DNA from: Turicibacter bilis
GTDB taxonomy: Bacteria > Bacillota_I > Bacilli_A > MOL361 > Turicibacteraceae
Length of the DNA stretch: 64,000 nucleotides
Direction: 5' to 3'
NCBI RefSeq assembly: GCF_024499055.1
Contig: NZ_CP071249.1
Coordinates: 1,217,001 to 1,281,000, forward strand
Position numbers and translations under genes: made by a program. Positions 53,981-62,690 of the stretch are shown here, one piece after another. Each line of letters begins with the position of its first letter. The first letter of the stretch is position 1. The notes under the pieces are model-generated. The model saw only the letters and a list, made by a program, of their open reading frames with translations, did not search any database and was not told the origin of the DNA.

Positions 53981-55607
53981 ATGAATCATTTAGAAAAAGA
54001 GGTGGCACCGTTGAGTACGTTTGAATCGAAACTAATCAAAGAAAATCAGAACCTATTAAAAAAATTGGATCAACAAACTCAACGAATCACTGAACAAGAT
54101 CAACAAATTAAACAATTAACTGAACAGGTTGAATTTTTAACAAAAAAGCTTTATGGATCCTCAAGCGAGAAAACTAAAATTGATCCAAATCAACTCTCAC
54201 TTTTTGAGGATCCTCATTTAGAAAACCACGAAACAAAGACTGAACCCACAGAAGAAATCACGTATCGTCGACGTAAGGCATCCGGTCGTAAAGCCGAGTT
54301 AACCAAAGATTTACCCGTTGAAGAAATTCACTGTGAGTTACATGGTGAAGATTGCCAATGTGAGTCTTGTGGTGAAAAGATGAAACCGATAGGAAAGAAA
54401 ATTATTCGTGAAGAGGTTTGTTTTATCCCAGCCAAGTTATATAAAAAAGTGTACTATTCACACGCTTATAAGTGTGATTGTGGTGATGATTTCTATGAAC
54501 CACAGCCCATTCAATGTGCCGAAGTCCCTAAAGGACCGATCCAAAGGAGCTTAGCTGGGCCTAGTGTTCTAGCCTGGATGATTCATCAAAAGTATGAATT
54601 AAGCCTCCCCCTTTATCGTCAAGAGAAAGAATGGAAGACGTATGGTTTAGAATTAAGTCGACGCACCATGGCGAACCGGATGATCAAAGTCGCCAATGAT
54701 TGGTTACGCCCAATTTATGATTCTTTCGCTAAGCTCATCGTAAAGGAAGAAGTTCTTCATGCCGATGAAACGTACTATCAAGTACTAAATCGAATGGATG
54801 GACGTGACGCAACCTCTCAAGCACGAATCTGGTTAATTCAAACAGGTAAAGAATGCGAAACACCTATCGTTTATTATCACGCAGATTTAACTCGTGCAAG
54901 AGTCGTCGCGGAGCAATTACTCGATGGACTTAAAGGCTACCTGCATTGTGATGGGTATTCCGGATATAAGAACTTACCGAATATTGAATGAGTGGGTCAC
55001 CTGCCATTTACGAAGTAAATGTCTCCTCCACTGGTAGGGAATGGGGTGTTGGGCTCATGCACGCCGCAAATTTAAGGATGTGCCAGGAAAGAATGGAAAA
55101 GCGAAACAAGCCATTGACTACTGTAACCAAATTTTTAAGATTGAACGAGAACTTCAGGAATTATCGCCTGAGGAGCGTTATGAGCAACGTCAGTTACAGG
55201 TCAAGCCAGTGATTGAGGCTTTTTATGACTTTCTAGGGAGCTTCATCCCCATGAAAGGTAAGTTACAAACTGCGGTTCACTATGTTTTAAATCAAAAGAA
55301 AGAACTGATGGCATTTTTGAAAGATGGACGATTAGAAGCATCGAATAATCGTGCCGAACGTGCCATCAAAACCGTGGTGATTGGACGGAAAAATTACTTA
55401 TTTTCAACAAGCTTATCAGGGGCTGAAGCCAATGCGATTATCTATAGTGTGATTGAAACAGCGAAAGAGCACGGCTTAAATGTTTATAAATATTTAACTT
55501 ATTTATTTGAACACCTACCAAATGTTGAGTTTTTAATGAAACCAAAGCTCTTGGAGGACTTTTTACCATGGGCAAAAAATGTTCAAGAACATTGTAAAGG
55601 AATCTAA
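53981..55607 (+). pseudogene. tnpC: IS66 TnpC transposase, copy D, interrupted by a stop and a 49-bp repeat
   Basis: The N-terminal 336 residues contain a coiled coil (about 20-60), the CxxC zinc finger HGEDCQCESCGEKM and the DDE region with HADETYYQVLNRMDGRD. An in-frame TGA at 54989 and the insertion 54997-55045 end the frame; it resumes as GCWAHARRKFKDVPGKNGKA and continues to ASNNRAERAIKTVVIGRKNY (catalytic Glu) and DFLPWAKNVQ. A better start may be the TTG at 54011 after GAGGTGG. Confidence 0.92.
54997..55045 (+). repeat. 49-bp palindromic repeat inserted in tnpC copy D
   Basis: 48 of 49 bases match the insertion at 34670-34718 (the only difference is in the last three bases, GGG versus AGG). 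Removal restores GTGGGGTGTTGGGC. Confidence 0.92.
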
Positions 55608-55610
55608 AAG

Positions 55611-55660
55611 AAAAGAGATCTCATCTGTAATTCCAGTATACAGGTGAGGTCTCCTTTTTT
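55611..55660 (+). terminator. Terminator inside IS66 copy D
   Basis: AGAGATCTCATCTGTA pairs with TACAGGTGAGGTCTC and is followed by six T. Confidence 0.75.
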
Positions 55661-55757
55661 CTATACGTGTTATTATTACCCGCTTACGATTAATTTAAGC
55701 ATCTGTCTACTTTGCAAAAAATATAAGAAATCAAACAGCCTAAAACCTTCATCAAAA

Positions 55758-55784
55758 TAAAAAAACTAGCCGAAGCTAGTTTTT
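55758..55784 (-). terminator. Terminator of the sortase locus
   Basis: AAACTAGC CGAA GCTAGTTT with a T-run on the minus strand; it overlaps the stop codon of the last gene. Confidence 0.85.
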
Positions 55785-56675
55785 CATATATTTTTGATAC
55801 AGTTTGACCCAATAAGGGATTAAAAAGATGATTCCGAGTCCTGTAGCTAGTAATCCAGAAATCATCAACGTCTTAAACCAGTTTTCAATGAGTAGTGCGA
55901 TACTTTCTTGTAAGTAGCTGACTTGAATGGCGATATGGTGATAAAAGCCAGATTGAATGCCGCTAAAGAAAACAATAAAAATAATTAAACCACCTGCCAT
56001 TATCCCATAACCACTGTATAATAGTCCGATCTCAATTTTTTTACGGCGCTTGTGGTGGCGACTTCGTGGTGATAATAAGACCAATACCCCCACTAACAAT
56101 AGCACAATTCCAGCTAATACCCCTGCCATCAGTTTTAAATTCATCTCGCTAATCAAACTCGTGAGTTTTTGAAGGCCTGTCATTTGAGTCAATTGATCAA
56201 AGTCAACTAATCGAAGATTCCCTTTCACGATTTGCACCACATTTTGTTTCATTAACTCGACCTCTTGTTTCAAATCCTCATCTAAATAATAGTGATTATC
56301 TCTAAAAAATGTCCCAATACGCTCATCAAAGCGGGCCTCATAAGTCGTTAAATCAAGTGCTTTAATTTGCGGCTGTGCCCCATTTAACCATGACAAAACG
56401 GCGTACACGTCACCCATCACGATTTCTTTCACTTCCTCAAGCTTAATAAATTCTCGCATGCTTTGACGCTCAATATTATTTAACAGCATCACATCATCGA
56501 TACTGCCTTGAATATTCTCTTTCATCGATTGATAAACATTCGCTTCTTCCATCACTGAAAGATACGTTTCTGGCATTAAGAATTGGGGAAGACTACTTAG
56601 TAGACAAAATGCCATGATGACAAACATCAAGCCTAAACTCAATAGCACACTTATCAATTTTTGAATCAGTTTCAT
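55776..56675 (-). CDS. Membrane protein of the sortase D locus, unknown
   Basis: 299 residues: helix 8-30, an extracellular helical domain (about 31-185), then three helices (about 187-207, 225-246, 262-288) and a basic cytoplasmic loop RSRHHKRRKK. Not recognised. It begins 14 bases after the sortase gene on the same strand and probably belongs to the same operon, perhaps helping surface-protein processing. Confidence 0.7.
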   Translation of the reverse strand: MKLIQKLISVLLSLGLMFVIMAFCLLSSLPQFLMPETYLSVMEEANVYQSMKENIQGSIDDVMLLNNIERQSMREFIKLEEVKEIVMGDVYAVLSWLNGAQPQIKALDLTTYEARFDERIGTFFRDNHYYLDEDLKQEVELMKQNVVQIVKGNLRLVDFDQLTQMTGLQKLTSLISEMNLKLMAGVLAGIVLLLVGVLVLLSPRSRHHKRRKKIEIGLLYSGYGIMAGGLIIFIVFFSGIQSGFYHHIAIQVSYLQESIALLIENWFKTLMISGLLATGLGIIFLIPYWVKLYQKYMKN

Positions 56676-56689
56676 TTTTATACCTCGTT

Positions 56690-57313
56690 TTACTTAATCT
56701 GAACTAAATCTGCGACAACGATATAGCGCTCCGGAGTCGCGCCCCATTTAATAAAAGGATAACACGTATACATCGTTAAACGTTCTTCCTCCGTTGGAAC
56801 AGTTGGAGTCACATCATCAGGCGTTGTAATATAAATATCAGATACTTGATACTCATACGTTCCGTAATCCGTTTGAACAAAGACGCGATCGCCTAACGTC
56901 ACATCTTTTAATGGATAAAAGGCCGTTTCTCGATGCCCAGATAAGACGACATTCCCACCTTCACCAGGCAACAAACTTCCGACATAATGGCCAACCCCTT
57001 CACGAAGCTGAGCATTGCCTTCTCCTTGTAAAATTGGAACCTCTAAATTCACACTTGGAATGCTTAACGTCGCAAACGGATCTCCAATCTTCGGTAAATA
57101 CATCGATTGGTTATTAATCATAAACTCAGTTTGGGCAACTTCTACATTTGGATCATAAAAAATAAGCGAACTAAACGTCATCGCTTGCCCAATCATTCCC
57201 CATAATGGAACTAACATCATCGTTGCACCAATAACCATCAAAAAAAGAGGGATTACCAAGGTAATCCCAAGCTTTTTAAGAAAGTATCGGCGCTTCTCTT
57301 TTTTTGTTTTCAC
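56690..57313 (-). CDS. srtD: Class D sortase
   Basis: 207 residues: N-terminal signal-anchor (about 14-38) and a sortase domain with catalytic His in VVLSGHRETAF near residue 120, Cys in MYTCYPF near 182 and Arg in PERYIVVAD near 197. Sortase D cleaves a C-terminal sorting signal and joins the protein to the cell wall; in Bacilli it acts in sporulating or stationary cells. The start is GTG at 57313, with GAAGGTG upstream. The likely substrate is encoded immediately upstream on the same strand. Confidence 0.9.
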   Translation of the reverse strand: MKTKKEKRRYFLKKLGITLVIPLFLMVIGATMMLVPLWGMIGQAMTFSSLIFYDPNVEVAQTEFMINNQSMYLPKIGDPFATLSIPSVNLEVPILQGEGNAQLREGVGHYVGSLLPGEGGNVVLSGHRETAFYPLKDVTLGDRVFVQTDYGTYEYQVSDIYITTPDDVTPTVPTEEERLTMYTCYPFIKWGATPERYIVVADLVQIK

Positions 57314-57328
57314 GCCTACTTCACCTTC

Positions 57329-57979
57329 TTATCTCTCATCTTGCATATGGCGATGTGATACAACCATTAAACCAGCTGCTAACACCACAAGTCCTGCCCC
57401 TGCCATCATTACTGCTGGCAATTCAAATCCAGTATCATTTAAACTACTATCTGGCATTGGATTCACTGATCCATTACCTGTAGGATTTGTTCCTAATACT
57501 GTTTCAACTGTTGTTTCAATGATCGCTTCAACGACTTTAATCATATCTCCATCAAAGTTTTGTAAAACATCTGCAATATCTGGTGCTGATAACGTTAAAA
57601 TTTGTTGCCCATTCGTTGAAACTAACGTAATTGTATCTACACCATTCACAATATCATACTTTAATACTAATCCAACTTTTGAAGCTGCTTGTTTCGCTAA
57701 CCCCATTAAATGACTTTTTTCAGTATCCGATAACTTCGTTAAATCCGTACGTCCATCAATTAAGGCATACGCTTGTTTTACGACACCTTCAAGTTCTACT
57801 TTTTGTGCATCTGTTAAATCAATGGATTGAAGATACGTCACTAACTGATTCGCACTATCTGAAGGAACTCCTAAAGACACTAACTTATCACGTAACTCCG
57901 CTGCACTCGCATCAGCGATCACATTAAATGAGCCAAATAATAAAGTTGCCGCTAAAGCGACTGTCGCTAATTTTTTCAT
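57329..57979 (-). CDS. Sortase-anchored surface protein (processed acidic surface protein type)
   Basis: 216 residues: signal peptide ending ADASAA, a helical body of about 140 residues, a linker with NPTGNGSVNPMPDS, then the sorting signal LNDTG, a hydrophobic helix (about 188-207) and a basic-acidic tail RHMQDER. LNDTG deviates from LPXTG, in line with class D specificity. Length and layout fit the processed acidic surface protein family linked to srtD. The ATG at 57979 after GAGGTG is preferred to the TTG six codons upstream. Confidence 0.8.
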   Translation of the reverse strand: MKKLATVALAATLLFGSFNVIADASAAELRDKLVSLGVPSDSANQLVTYLQSIDLTDAQKVELEGVVKQAYALIDGRTDLTKLSDTEKSHLMGLAKQAASKVGLVLKYDIVNGVDTITLVSTNGQQILTLSAPDIADVLQNFDGDMIKVVEAIIETTVETVLGTNPTGNGSVNPMPDSSLNDTGFELPAVMMAGAGLVVLAAGLMVVSHRHMQDER

Positions 57980-58070
57980 CTCTTTCACCTCTGTCAATCA
58001 TCATATTATAAAAACTACCTAATTATACCACGTTATATCCACTATTTTCAAAAAAATGAACCAAAATCTA

Positions 58071-58604
58071 TTACCAAATGGTAGTTTTTGTCTTATTACA
58101 CAAATTTACCCCTAGTAACACAGCCACACCAAACAATCCACCACAAAAATCAAGCACTACATCACTAACACTCGACGTTCTGAAAACAAAGGATTGGAAA
58201 TATTCATCTAATACCGCACACAATAAAACAACAAATAAAGAATAAATCCCTTGATTCCATAAGCTCACGTTAAATGATCTGAACATCAATAACAGTAAGA
58301 CAGCTAACATGAAATACTCTGTGAAATGGGCTGCTTTTCGAACGAAGTAACTTAGATTTTTTTGCAATTGAACTTTCGAATGAATGGGTAATTGAGAAGA
58401 AGGCGTAGCCTCACTTCTTTCGATGAGATTCTCTAAAATAAGCTCCTCTTTCTTTTTAAACGTCTCTTCCCACCAATCAATCATTCGCATCATTTGAGTC
58501 ACAACACGATCACTTTTATCCATCGATACCTCTCCAACCTGCATCCCTTGATAAAAAATAAAACATATCCATCCCACGACTAAAATAATCCAAACTCTTT
58601 TCAT
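58071..58604 (-). CDS. VanZ family membrane protein
   Basis: 177 residues: one N-terminal helix, an extracellular stretch, then FVRKAAHFTEYFMLAVLLLL and AVLDEYFQSFVFRTSSVSDV with DFCGGLFG, the VanZ signature. VanZ-like proteins give mild teicoplanin resistance in enterococci, but most homologues have unknown roles. Start ATG with AAAGGAG. The following 58605-58845 has no supported gene. Confidence 0.9.
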   Translation of the reverse strand: MKRVWIILVVGWICFIFYQGMQVGEVSMDKSDRVVTQMMRMIDWWEETFKKKEELILENLIERSEATPSSQLPIHSKVQLQKNLSYFVRKAAHFTEYFMLAVLLLLMFRSFNVSLWNQGIYSLFVVLLCAVLDEYFQSFVFRTSSVSDVVLDFCGGLFGVAVLLGVNLCNKTKTTIW

Positions 58605-58845
58605 AACTTCTCCTTTTTCATCCTATTCACATTTAAATTACCATATTTCACTGATAATCGTAACCCTAAAAAGGAATTAGTTGGAATTAAAATAGATTAC
58701 TTAATTAAATAGGAGACTATATCTAGCCTCCTATCATTTGAAATCGCCACTCATTATAAGTAACACCTTTCCAGAGTTAACATCTTGCCTTTAATGTATA
58801 AAAGATACCATCTAATCATCTTACCTATATCCCATCATTCTCTTT

Positions 58846-59514
58846 CTAATCTAATTCTATAATAGTTTGATGAATATCCTGAACCAATTGATAAATGAAA
58901 CCAATATACTGATTAATTTTTTCTTCTGTTAGTTCTGATCCCAAAGAGTTAATAGATTCTTGATCTTGATGGGCTAATCGATTCCGAAGCGAACGAAGTT
59001 TCTCGATAAGGTCAGATACTCCAAAATCAGATTCTGTCTTTAACACTAATTCATTAAATTTTTTTGACTTAAGCCCTACTGCTTCTAACTGATTTTTAAT
59101 TTTTCCATAACTTGTAAAACTCTTATACTGATTTATACTCGTAATCACTTCATCTAACCAATCTGATGACTCTGGATTTTGAATGGCTAACTCAACTGAT
59201 TGCATAGGAATTAGTAACTCTTTATACTGTTTTGTCTTAGTCTGATTCCCATTAAATTTTTGTATGATACAATACTTTACAATATCATGAATATATAAAT
59301 CTAATGCACTCATTAATAATATAATTTGACTCTGTCGAATCTCTAGTGTAGACTGACCATGTGCTGATAGAAATTGAATAATTTCATCTTTTTGTCTAAC
59401 AACTTCAATACTACTATTAAATTGTTTAAGAATGTGTTTTTCTTGCTCATTTCTAATGACAACTTTCTTTTTATCACGATTTGGCTGTGTTTGATGTAAA
59501 GATAAATCACGCAT
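58846..59514 (-). CDS. HEPN-domain protein (RiboL-PSP-type), partner of the AAA15 ATPase
   Basis: 222 residues, mainly helical. The RNxxxH motif typical of HEPN RNases is exact: RNRLAH at 177-182. The helix ALDLYIHDIVKYCIIQKF (about 70-87) resembles RiboL-PSP-HEPN proteins. HEPN effectors usually cut RNA, often tRNA, when a partner senses infection. It starts 11 bases after the ATPase gene. No signal peptide. I infer an RNase effector in a two-gene defence module; another role, such as regulation of the ATPase, cannot be excluded. Confidence 0.75.
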   Translation of the reverse strand: MRDLSLHQTQPNRDKKKVVIRNEQEKHILKQFNSSIEVVRQKDEIIQFLSAHGQSTLEIRQSQIILLMSALDLYIHDIVKYCIIQKFNGNQTKTKQYKELLIPMQSVELAIQNPESSDWLDEVITSINQYKSFTSYGKIKNQLEAVGLKSKKFNELVLKTESDFGVSDLIEKLRSLRNRLAHQDQESINSLGSELTEEKINQYIGFIYQLVQDIHQTIIELD

Positions 59515-59525
59515 CTATTCTCTCC

Positions 59526-60764
59526 CTATTTTAAAAAGAATGTATTATTATGAAGAAATGGAATACTTCCATACTTGCCTGCAATATAACCTTTTTCTAT
59601 ATTCTCATCTTTTCTAACATTTTTTAATTGTGCTAACGAATAAAAATCACTAAACTGATTATTAGTCTTTTCAACAAACCATATCTGATCGCGCCTAAAT
59701 AAATCTAAATTTAATAAATTCGTATCGTGGGTTGTAAAAATCAATTGCGCCCCCTTTTTATTAATAACTGGATTTAAAAATAATTGAATTAAGTGAACAA
59801 CTAAATTCGGATGAAGGCTCGTTTCTAGTTCATCAAAAACTAAAACTTCACCATTCCTCAAAATCTCTAAGAGAGGTCCTCCTAATTCAAATAATTTATT
59901 AATTCCTAATGACTCTTCTGACAAACTAATATCCATATGAGGATATTTAAACACTACATCTGATTTTTTAAATTCTTTTCCATTTAAAAAACTTTTTAAT
60001 TCCTCTGGCAGGTTAGATGGTAAATCTTCATTCAATAGCATCATCAAGTGATTATTAATTTCAATATCTTGAATATTAATCCCTAATGTTTGAAGAAATT
60101 GAAGAAATTCTTCTTTGAATTCTGAATCTTTTTCTATATTTTGTAACGTATATTCAAACCAATTATCATTACGAAAGCCTTGATAGACAACTAGCTTTTG
60201 ACGAATATAATGAAATACTTTTAACACCTCTTCAATATTACACCATGAAGCAGCTGATGATAAAAAGAGACGATTCTCCTTCATCTTACTTTCTGCAATT
60301 TCAGACAGGACTTTTTTAAAATTTGCTCCGTATGTATACGTCTGATGTTCACGATCAAAGATCTTTGCTTGGCGCCCATTTGGAAAATAGTATAGATACT
60401 CGTCCATAATCTCTTTATTAGTTAAGCTTACACCATAAACATAGCGTACTCCATCTTCTAAAAATTGAATTTCAAATGAAGAAGGTAACCCCTCTTGACT
60501 CATTTTATGCGGATAATAAGGTAAAACATCTTGATATTGTAAATTCACACTCGTACTAACAATATGACTTAAATAATCAATAGCATTAATTAAATTAGTT
60601 TTACCTGCCCCATTTGCCCCATATATCGCACAAACTGGATTTATCCTTAATTTTGAATCACCCAATAAATACTTTGAATGTGTTTCATCTTTTGTTGCTA
60701 GCATCGAAAAAACAATCGCTTCTTTTATCGAACGATAATTCGCACACTTAAATTGAATCAACAT
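59526..60764 (-). CDS. AAA15-type (COG1106/OLD-like) ATPase
   Basis: About 412 residues from ATG 60764 (a GTG four codons upstream sits close to GGAGG and is an alternative). Walker A GANGAGKT at about 49-56, signature region SEESLGINKLFELG, Walker B EVLVFDELETSLHP near 306 and TTHDTNLL, then the AAA15 C-terminal GYIAGKYGSIPFL. Proteins of this kind are the sensing ATPases in PARIS (AriA), AbiL and related abortive infection systems. Here the effector gene is HEPN rather than TOPRIM or RloB. First gene of the pair. Confidence 0.85.
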   Translation of the reverse strand: MLIQFKCANYRSIKEAIVFSMLATKDETHSKYLLGDSKLRINPVCAIYGANGAGKTNLINAIDYLSHIVSTSVNLQYQDVLPYYPHKMSQEGLPSSFEIQFLEDGVRYVYGVSLTNKEIMDEYLYYFPNGRQAKIFDREHQTYTYGANFKKVLSEIAESKMKENRLFLSSAASWCNIEEVLKVFHYIRQKLVVYQGFRNDNWFEYTLQNIEKDSEFKEEFLQFLQTLGINIQDIEINNHLMMLLNEDLPSNLPEELKSFLNGKEFKKSDVVFKYPHMDISLSEESLGINKLFELGGPLLEILRNGEVLVFDELETSLHPNLVVHLIQLFLNPVINKKGAQLIFTTHDTNLLNLDLFRRDQIWFVEKTNNQFSDFYSLAQLKNVRKDENIEKGYIAGKYGSIPFLHNNTFFLK

Positions 60765-60861
60765 GAATTCTAGCACCTCTCCTCCACTTATCTCCGTCTA
60801 TTATACCCTATTAATCATCATTTTAAACTCCATTTTTGAGAAAAAACTTCAAAATCGAAGA

Positions 60862-61032
60862 TTAAATATCCATAAAAATTAATTCTCGAATATCTTTACT
60901 CAATATTTTCTTAGATATGAACCACAAAAGCATTGTAGCTAACTCTATATCTATTACAACATATTTGAAGGATACCGTTCTGAGCCAACTAGGAAAACCC
61001 AATTTTACAACATAATCTACAAAATTATTCAT
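60862..61032 (-). CDS. Small protein of 56 residues, unknown
   Basis: MNNFVDYVVKLGFPSWLRTV at the start and one hydrophobic segment (IDIELATMLLWFISKKIL). The ATG at 61032 follows AGGTGATAGGG; the longer frame has no ribosome site and runs into the divergent gene. It lies upstream of the AAA15-HEPN pair on the same strand, 98 bases before it, and could be a small third component. Not recognised. Confidence 0.5.
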   Translation of the reverse strand: MNNFVDYVVKLGFPSWLRTVSFKYVVIDIELATMLLWFISKKILSKDIRELIFMDI

Positions 61033-61087
61033 ATCCCTATCACCTCTGACATAAACTGTACTAATGTAAAGATACGAGGAGGATTTT

Positions 61088-61348
61088 ATGGATACACCAA
61101 CTTTTAAGGCCACTATCTACTATATTCATCCTGAACTCATCAATCAATTAAATACAACATTTAAAAGGAAAAACTTCTATCATAAAATTATGACATTACC
61201 TAGGAAAGGTTATCATAATCCAGATTACAGACAAAAAATGAACAACTTACAACAAAAACTATGGAATGACGTATTATTACAATTAAAAGATGGCTCATCA
61301 CCAAAATTGGTTCTTGATTTTTTAAAAATATTTTCTCATTTAAAATGA
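61088..61348 (+). CDS. Small protein of 86 residues, unknown
   Basis: ATG 61088 with GAGGAGG upstream. The protein is basic and helical (MDTPTFKATIYYIHPELINQ, ending with LVLDFLKIFSHLK), with no membrane segment. Fragments of a related sequence occur at 19.5 kb. Divergent from the 56-residue gene, so the two share a promoter region. Function unknown. Confidence 0.6.
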   Translation: MDTPTFKATIYYIHPELINQLNTTFKRKNFYHKIMTLPRKGYHNPDYRQKMNNLQQKLWNDVLLQLKDGSSPKLVLDFLKIFSHLK

Positions 61349-61431
61349 TGTTTAAATTACACGGAGAATAGCCAATTTTAAGAATTGAATGAATAGTTTC
61401 AATAGAAAGAAATTGTCAAGCGCCATTTCTG

Positions 61432-61803
61432 GTGAAGACTCTAAAAGATTTATTTGAAGTCGATTCTGTCTATCAAATTGAAGATCCCTATAAAGATTAC
61501 ATTGAAAAATTTATAACGAAATACTATGAACCAGCTGAAGACTTGAAAAAGGAAATCGAATTAGAAGCTCCTACTGTATTCAAAGCACATTTAATTGCTC
61601 GAAACAACACTCTATCCGAACGAGAAGAACAACTCAATACATTTACAAATGGTGTTAAAATCAGAATTAGGACATCTCTCGAAAGAGAAGCAATCAAAAT
61701 AAACCGTGAAAGTAAAATATTAATTGACCCTCATCAACAAGAATTTACCGTTCCAAATCAGGAGAATCTACCTCAAATTAAATTTACACTGGAATTTAAA
61801 TAA
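61432..61803 (+). CDS. Unknown protein, probably 5'-truncated
   Basis: 124 codons from a GTG without a ribosome site. The frame is open upstream to 61393, adding IVSIERNCQAPFL, and that upstream peptide matches a remnant at 19.6 kb (SQAPFLVKTL), so the coding sequence once began earlier. The body is charged, with LKDLFEVDSVYQIEDPYKDY and a beta-rich end QENLPQIKFTLEFK. No family recognised. Confidence 0.45.
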   Translation: MKTLKDLFEVDSVYQIEDPYKDYIEKFITKYYEPAEDLKKEIELEAPTVFKAHLIARNNTLSEREEQLNTFTNGVKIRIRTSLEREAIKINRESKILIDPHQQEFTVPNQENLPQIKFTLEFK

Positions 61804-61862
61804 GCAGCAAACTAGCTCTTAATATTTTATTAGGAGAATTTGCAACTAATTAAATCTCATTT

Positions 61863-61890
61863 TAAAAGCCAGTCCGAACGGATTGGCTTT
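61863..61890. terminator. Terminator-like hairpin, related to the one at 63.84 kb
   Basis: AAAAGCCAGTCCG pairs with CGGATTGGCTTT. Upstream CAACTAATTAAATCTCA and downstream TTATCTCTT flanks recur around the hairpin at 63838. Confidence 0.7.
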
Positions 61891-61964
61891 CATATTATTT
61901 TATCTCTTATTCAGTTTCAACAATTTATATCTTTAACAATATTTCTTTTATAAATAACATGTTA

Positions 61965-62360
61965 CTAAATAATTTTTAACAGCTTTTTCCCATTAAAAAT
62001 TTTATTATCAAAAATGGCACGAACGACATACTCACCATCAAAAATTCGTTTTTCCACTTCAATTCCCTCAAATAACTCTTTTGCATATGATGCTTTTATT
62101 TCGACTATTTTATTTTCCTGATCAATTAATCTAATTTTTCGTCTCCCATCAATTTTAATGTCTTCTAACTTCGTTCCTACTTCATAAATAATTTCATTAG
62201 CTTTACATTTTTCAATAAATGCTTTAAGTCCTTCAGAGTAGCAATCTTTCACCTCATCTAAAGACGAAGATAAATTCTCTCCAGAGTGAGCTCCGGCACA
62301 TACAAATCCAAATTTTTGATCTGGAAAACAAAACTCACAATCACAACATTTCCCTGCCAT
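61965..62360 (-). CDS. Cys-rich small protein, unknown
   Basis: 131 residues: an N-terminal cysteine cluster (CCDCEFCFPDQKFGFVC, then one more Cys near 40) that could bind zinc, and an alpha/beta remainder with EVGTKLEDIKIDGRRKIRLI. Start ATG after AGGAGGAG. No family recognised. It stands alone in the accessory island. Confidence 0.65.
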   Translation of the reverse strand: MAGKCCDCEFCFPDQKFGFVCAGAHSGENLSSSLDEVKDCYSEGLKAFIEKCKANEIIYEVGTKLEDIKIDGRRKIRLIDQENKIVEIKASYAKELFEGIEVEKRIFDGEYVVRAIFDNKIFNGKKLLKII

Positions 62361-62537
62361 AAATACTCTCCTCCTGATTACCTATAGTTCTATTCTAATT
62401 AGATCATTATCTCTCAAAAAATCTTTTATAATCTATATATAGAATCTAATTTTTTCATATTTTATCCAGATATCACATAGAAATAACTTAAACCTATTAT
62501 CTGAAAAGTTATTTAAAAATTATGAATTGTCAAATAC

Positions 62538-62610
62538 AAAAACTACATACCTTGTGAGTATGTAGCTTAGAACCTACTGGTGCTAGACCAATCTTATTAG
62601 TATTATATGC
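62538..62610 (-). ncRNA. Candidate small RNA 2, about 65 nt
   Basis: A TATAAT (minus strand, 62602-62607) precedes a short transcript ending in the hairpin CTACATAC TCACAAG GTATGTAG plus T-run (62538-62565). It shares GTCTAG, CCAGTA and the terminator loop with the candidate RNA at 62691. The -35 region is weak. Confidence 0.4.
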
Positions 62611-62690
62611 AAATAATAAACATTGGTGTGGTTCTATTTTTATTTTCTCCGATTAATTCTAGCTTATTCAAATACCTTTAAAATTAGAAC

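Larger units (their letters stand above)
53257..55687 (+). mobile_element. IS66 family element, copy D, complete ends
   Basis: Left end GTAAGCGGGTAATATAAAC and right end, inverse, GTAAGCGGGTAATAATAAC give good terminal inverted repeats. The element is 2431 bp, of which 98 bp are two palindromic-repeat insertions. It carries tnpA, tnpB and tnpC in the usual overlapping order. The flanking octamers (GAAATAGA and GATTAATT) do not match, so no target duplication is retained. Both tnpB and tnpC are broken, so it is not autonomous. Confidence 0.92.

Noticed and set aside
53257-55687. Expected 8-bp target duplication of IS66 copy D
   Set aside because: The flanking octamers do not match (GAAATAGA and GATTAATT), so no duplication is claimed.
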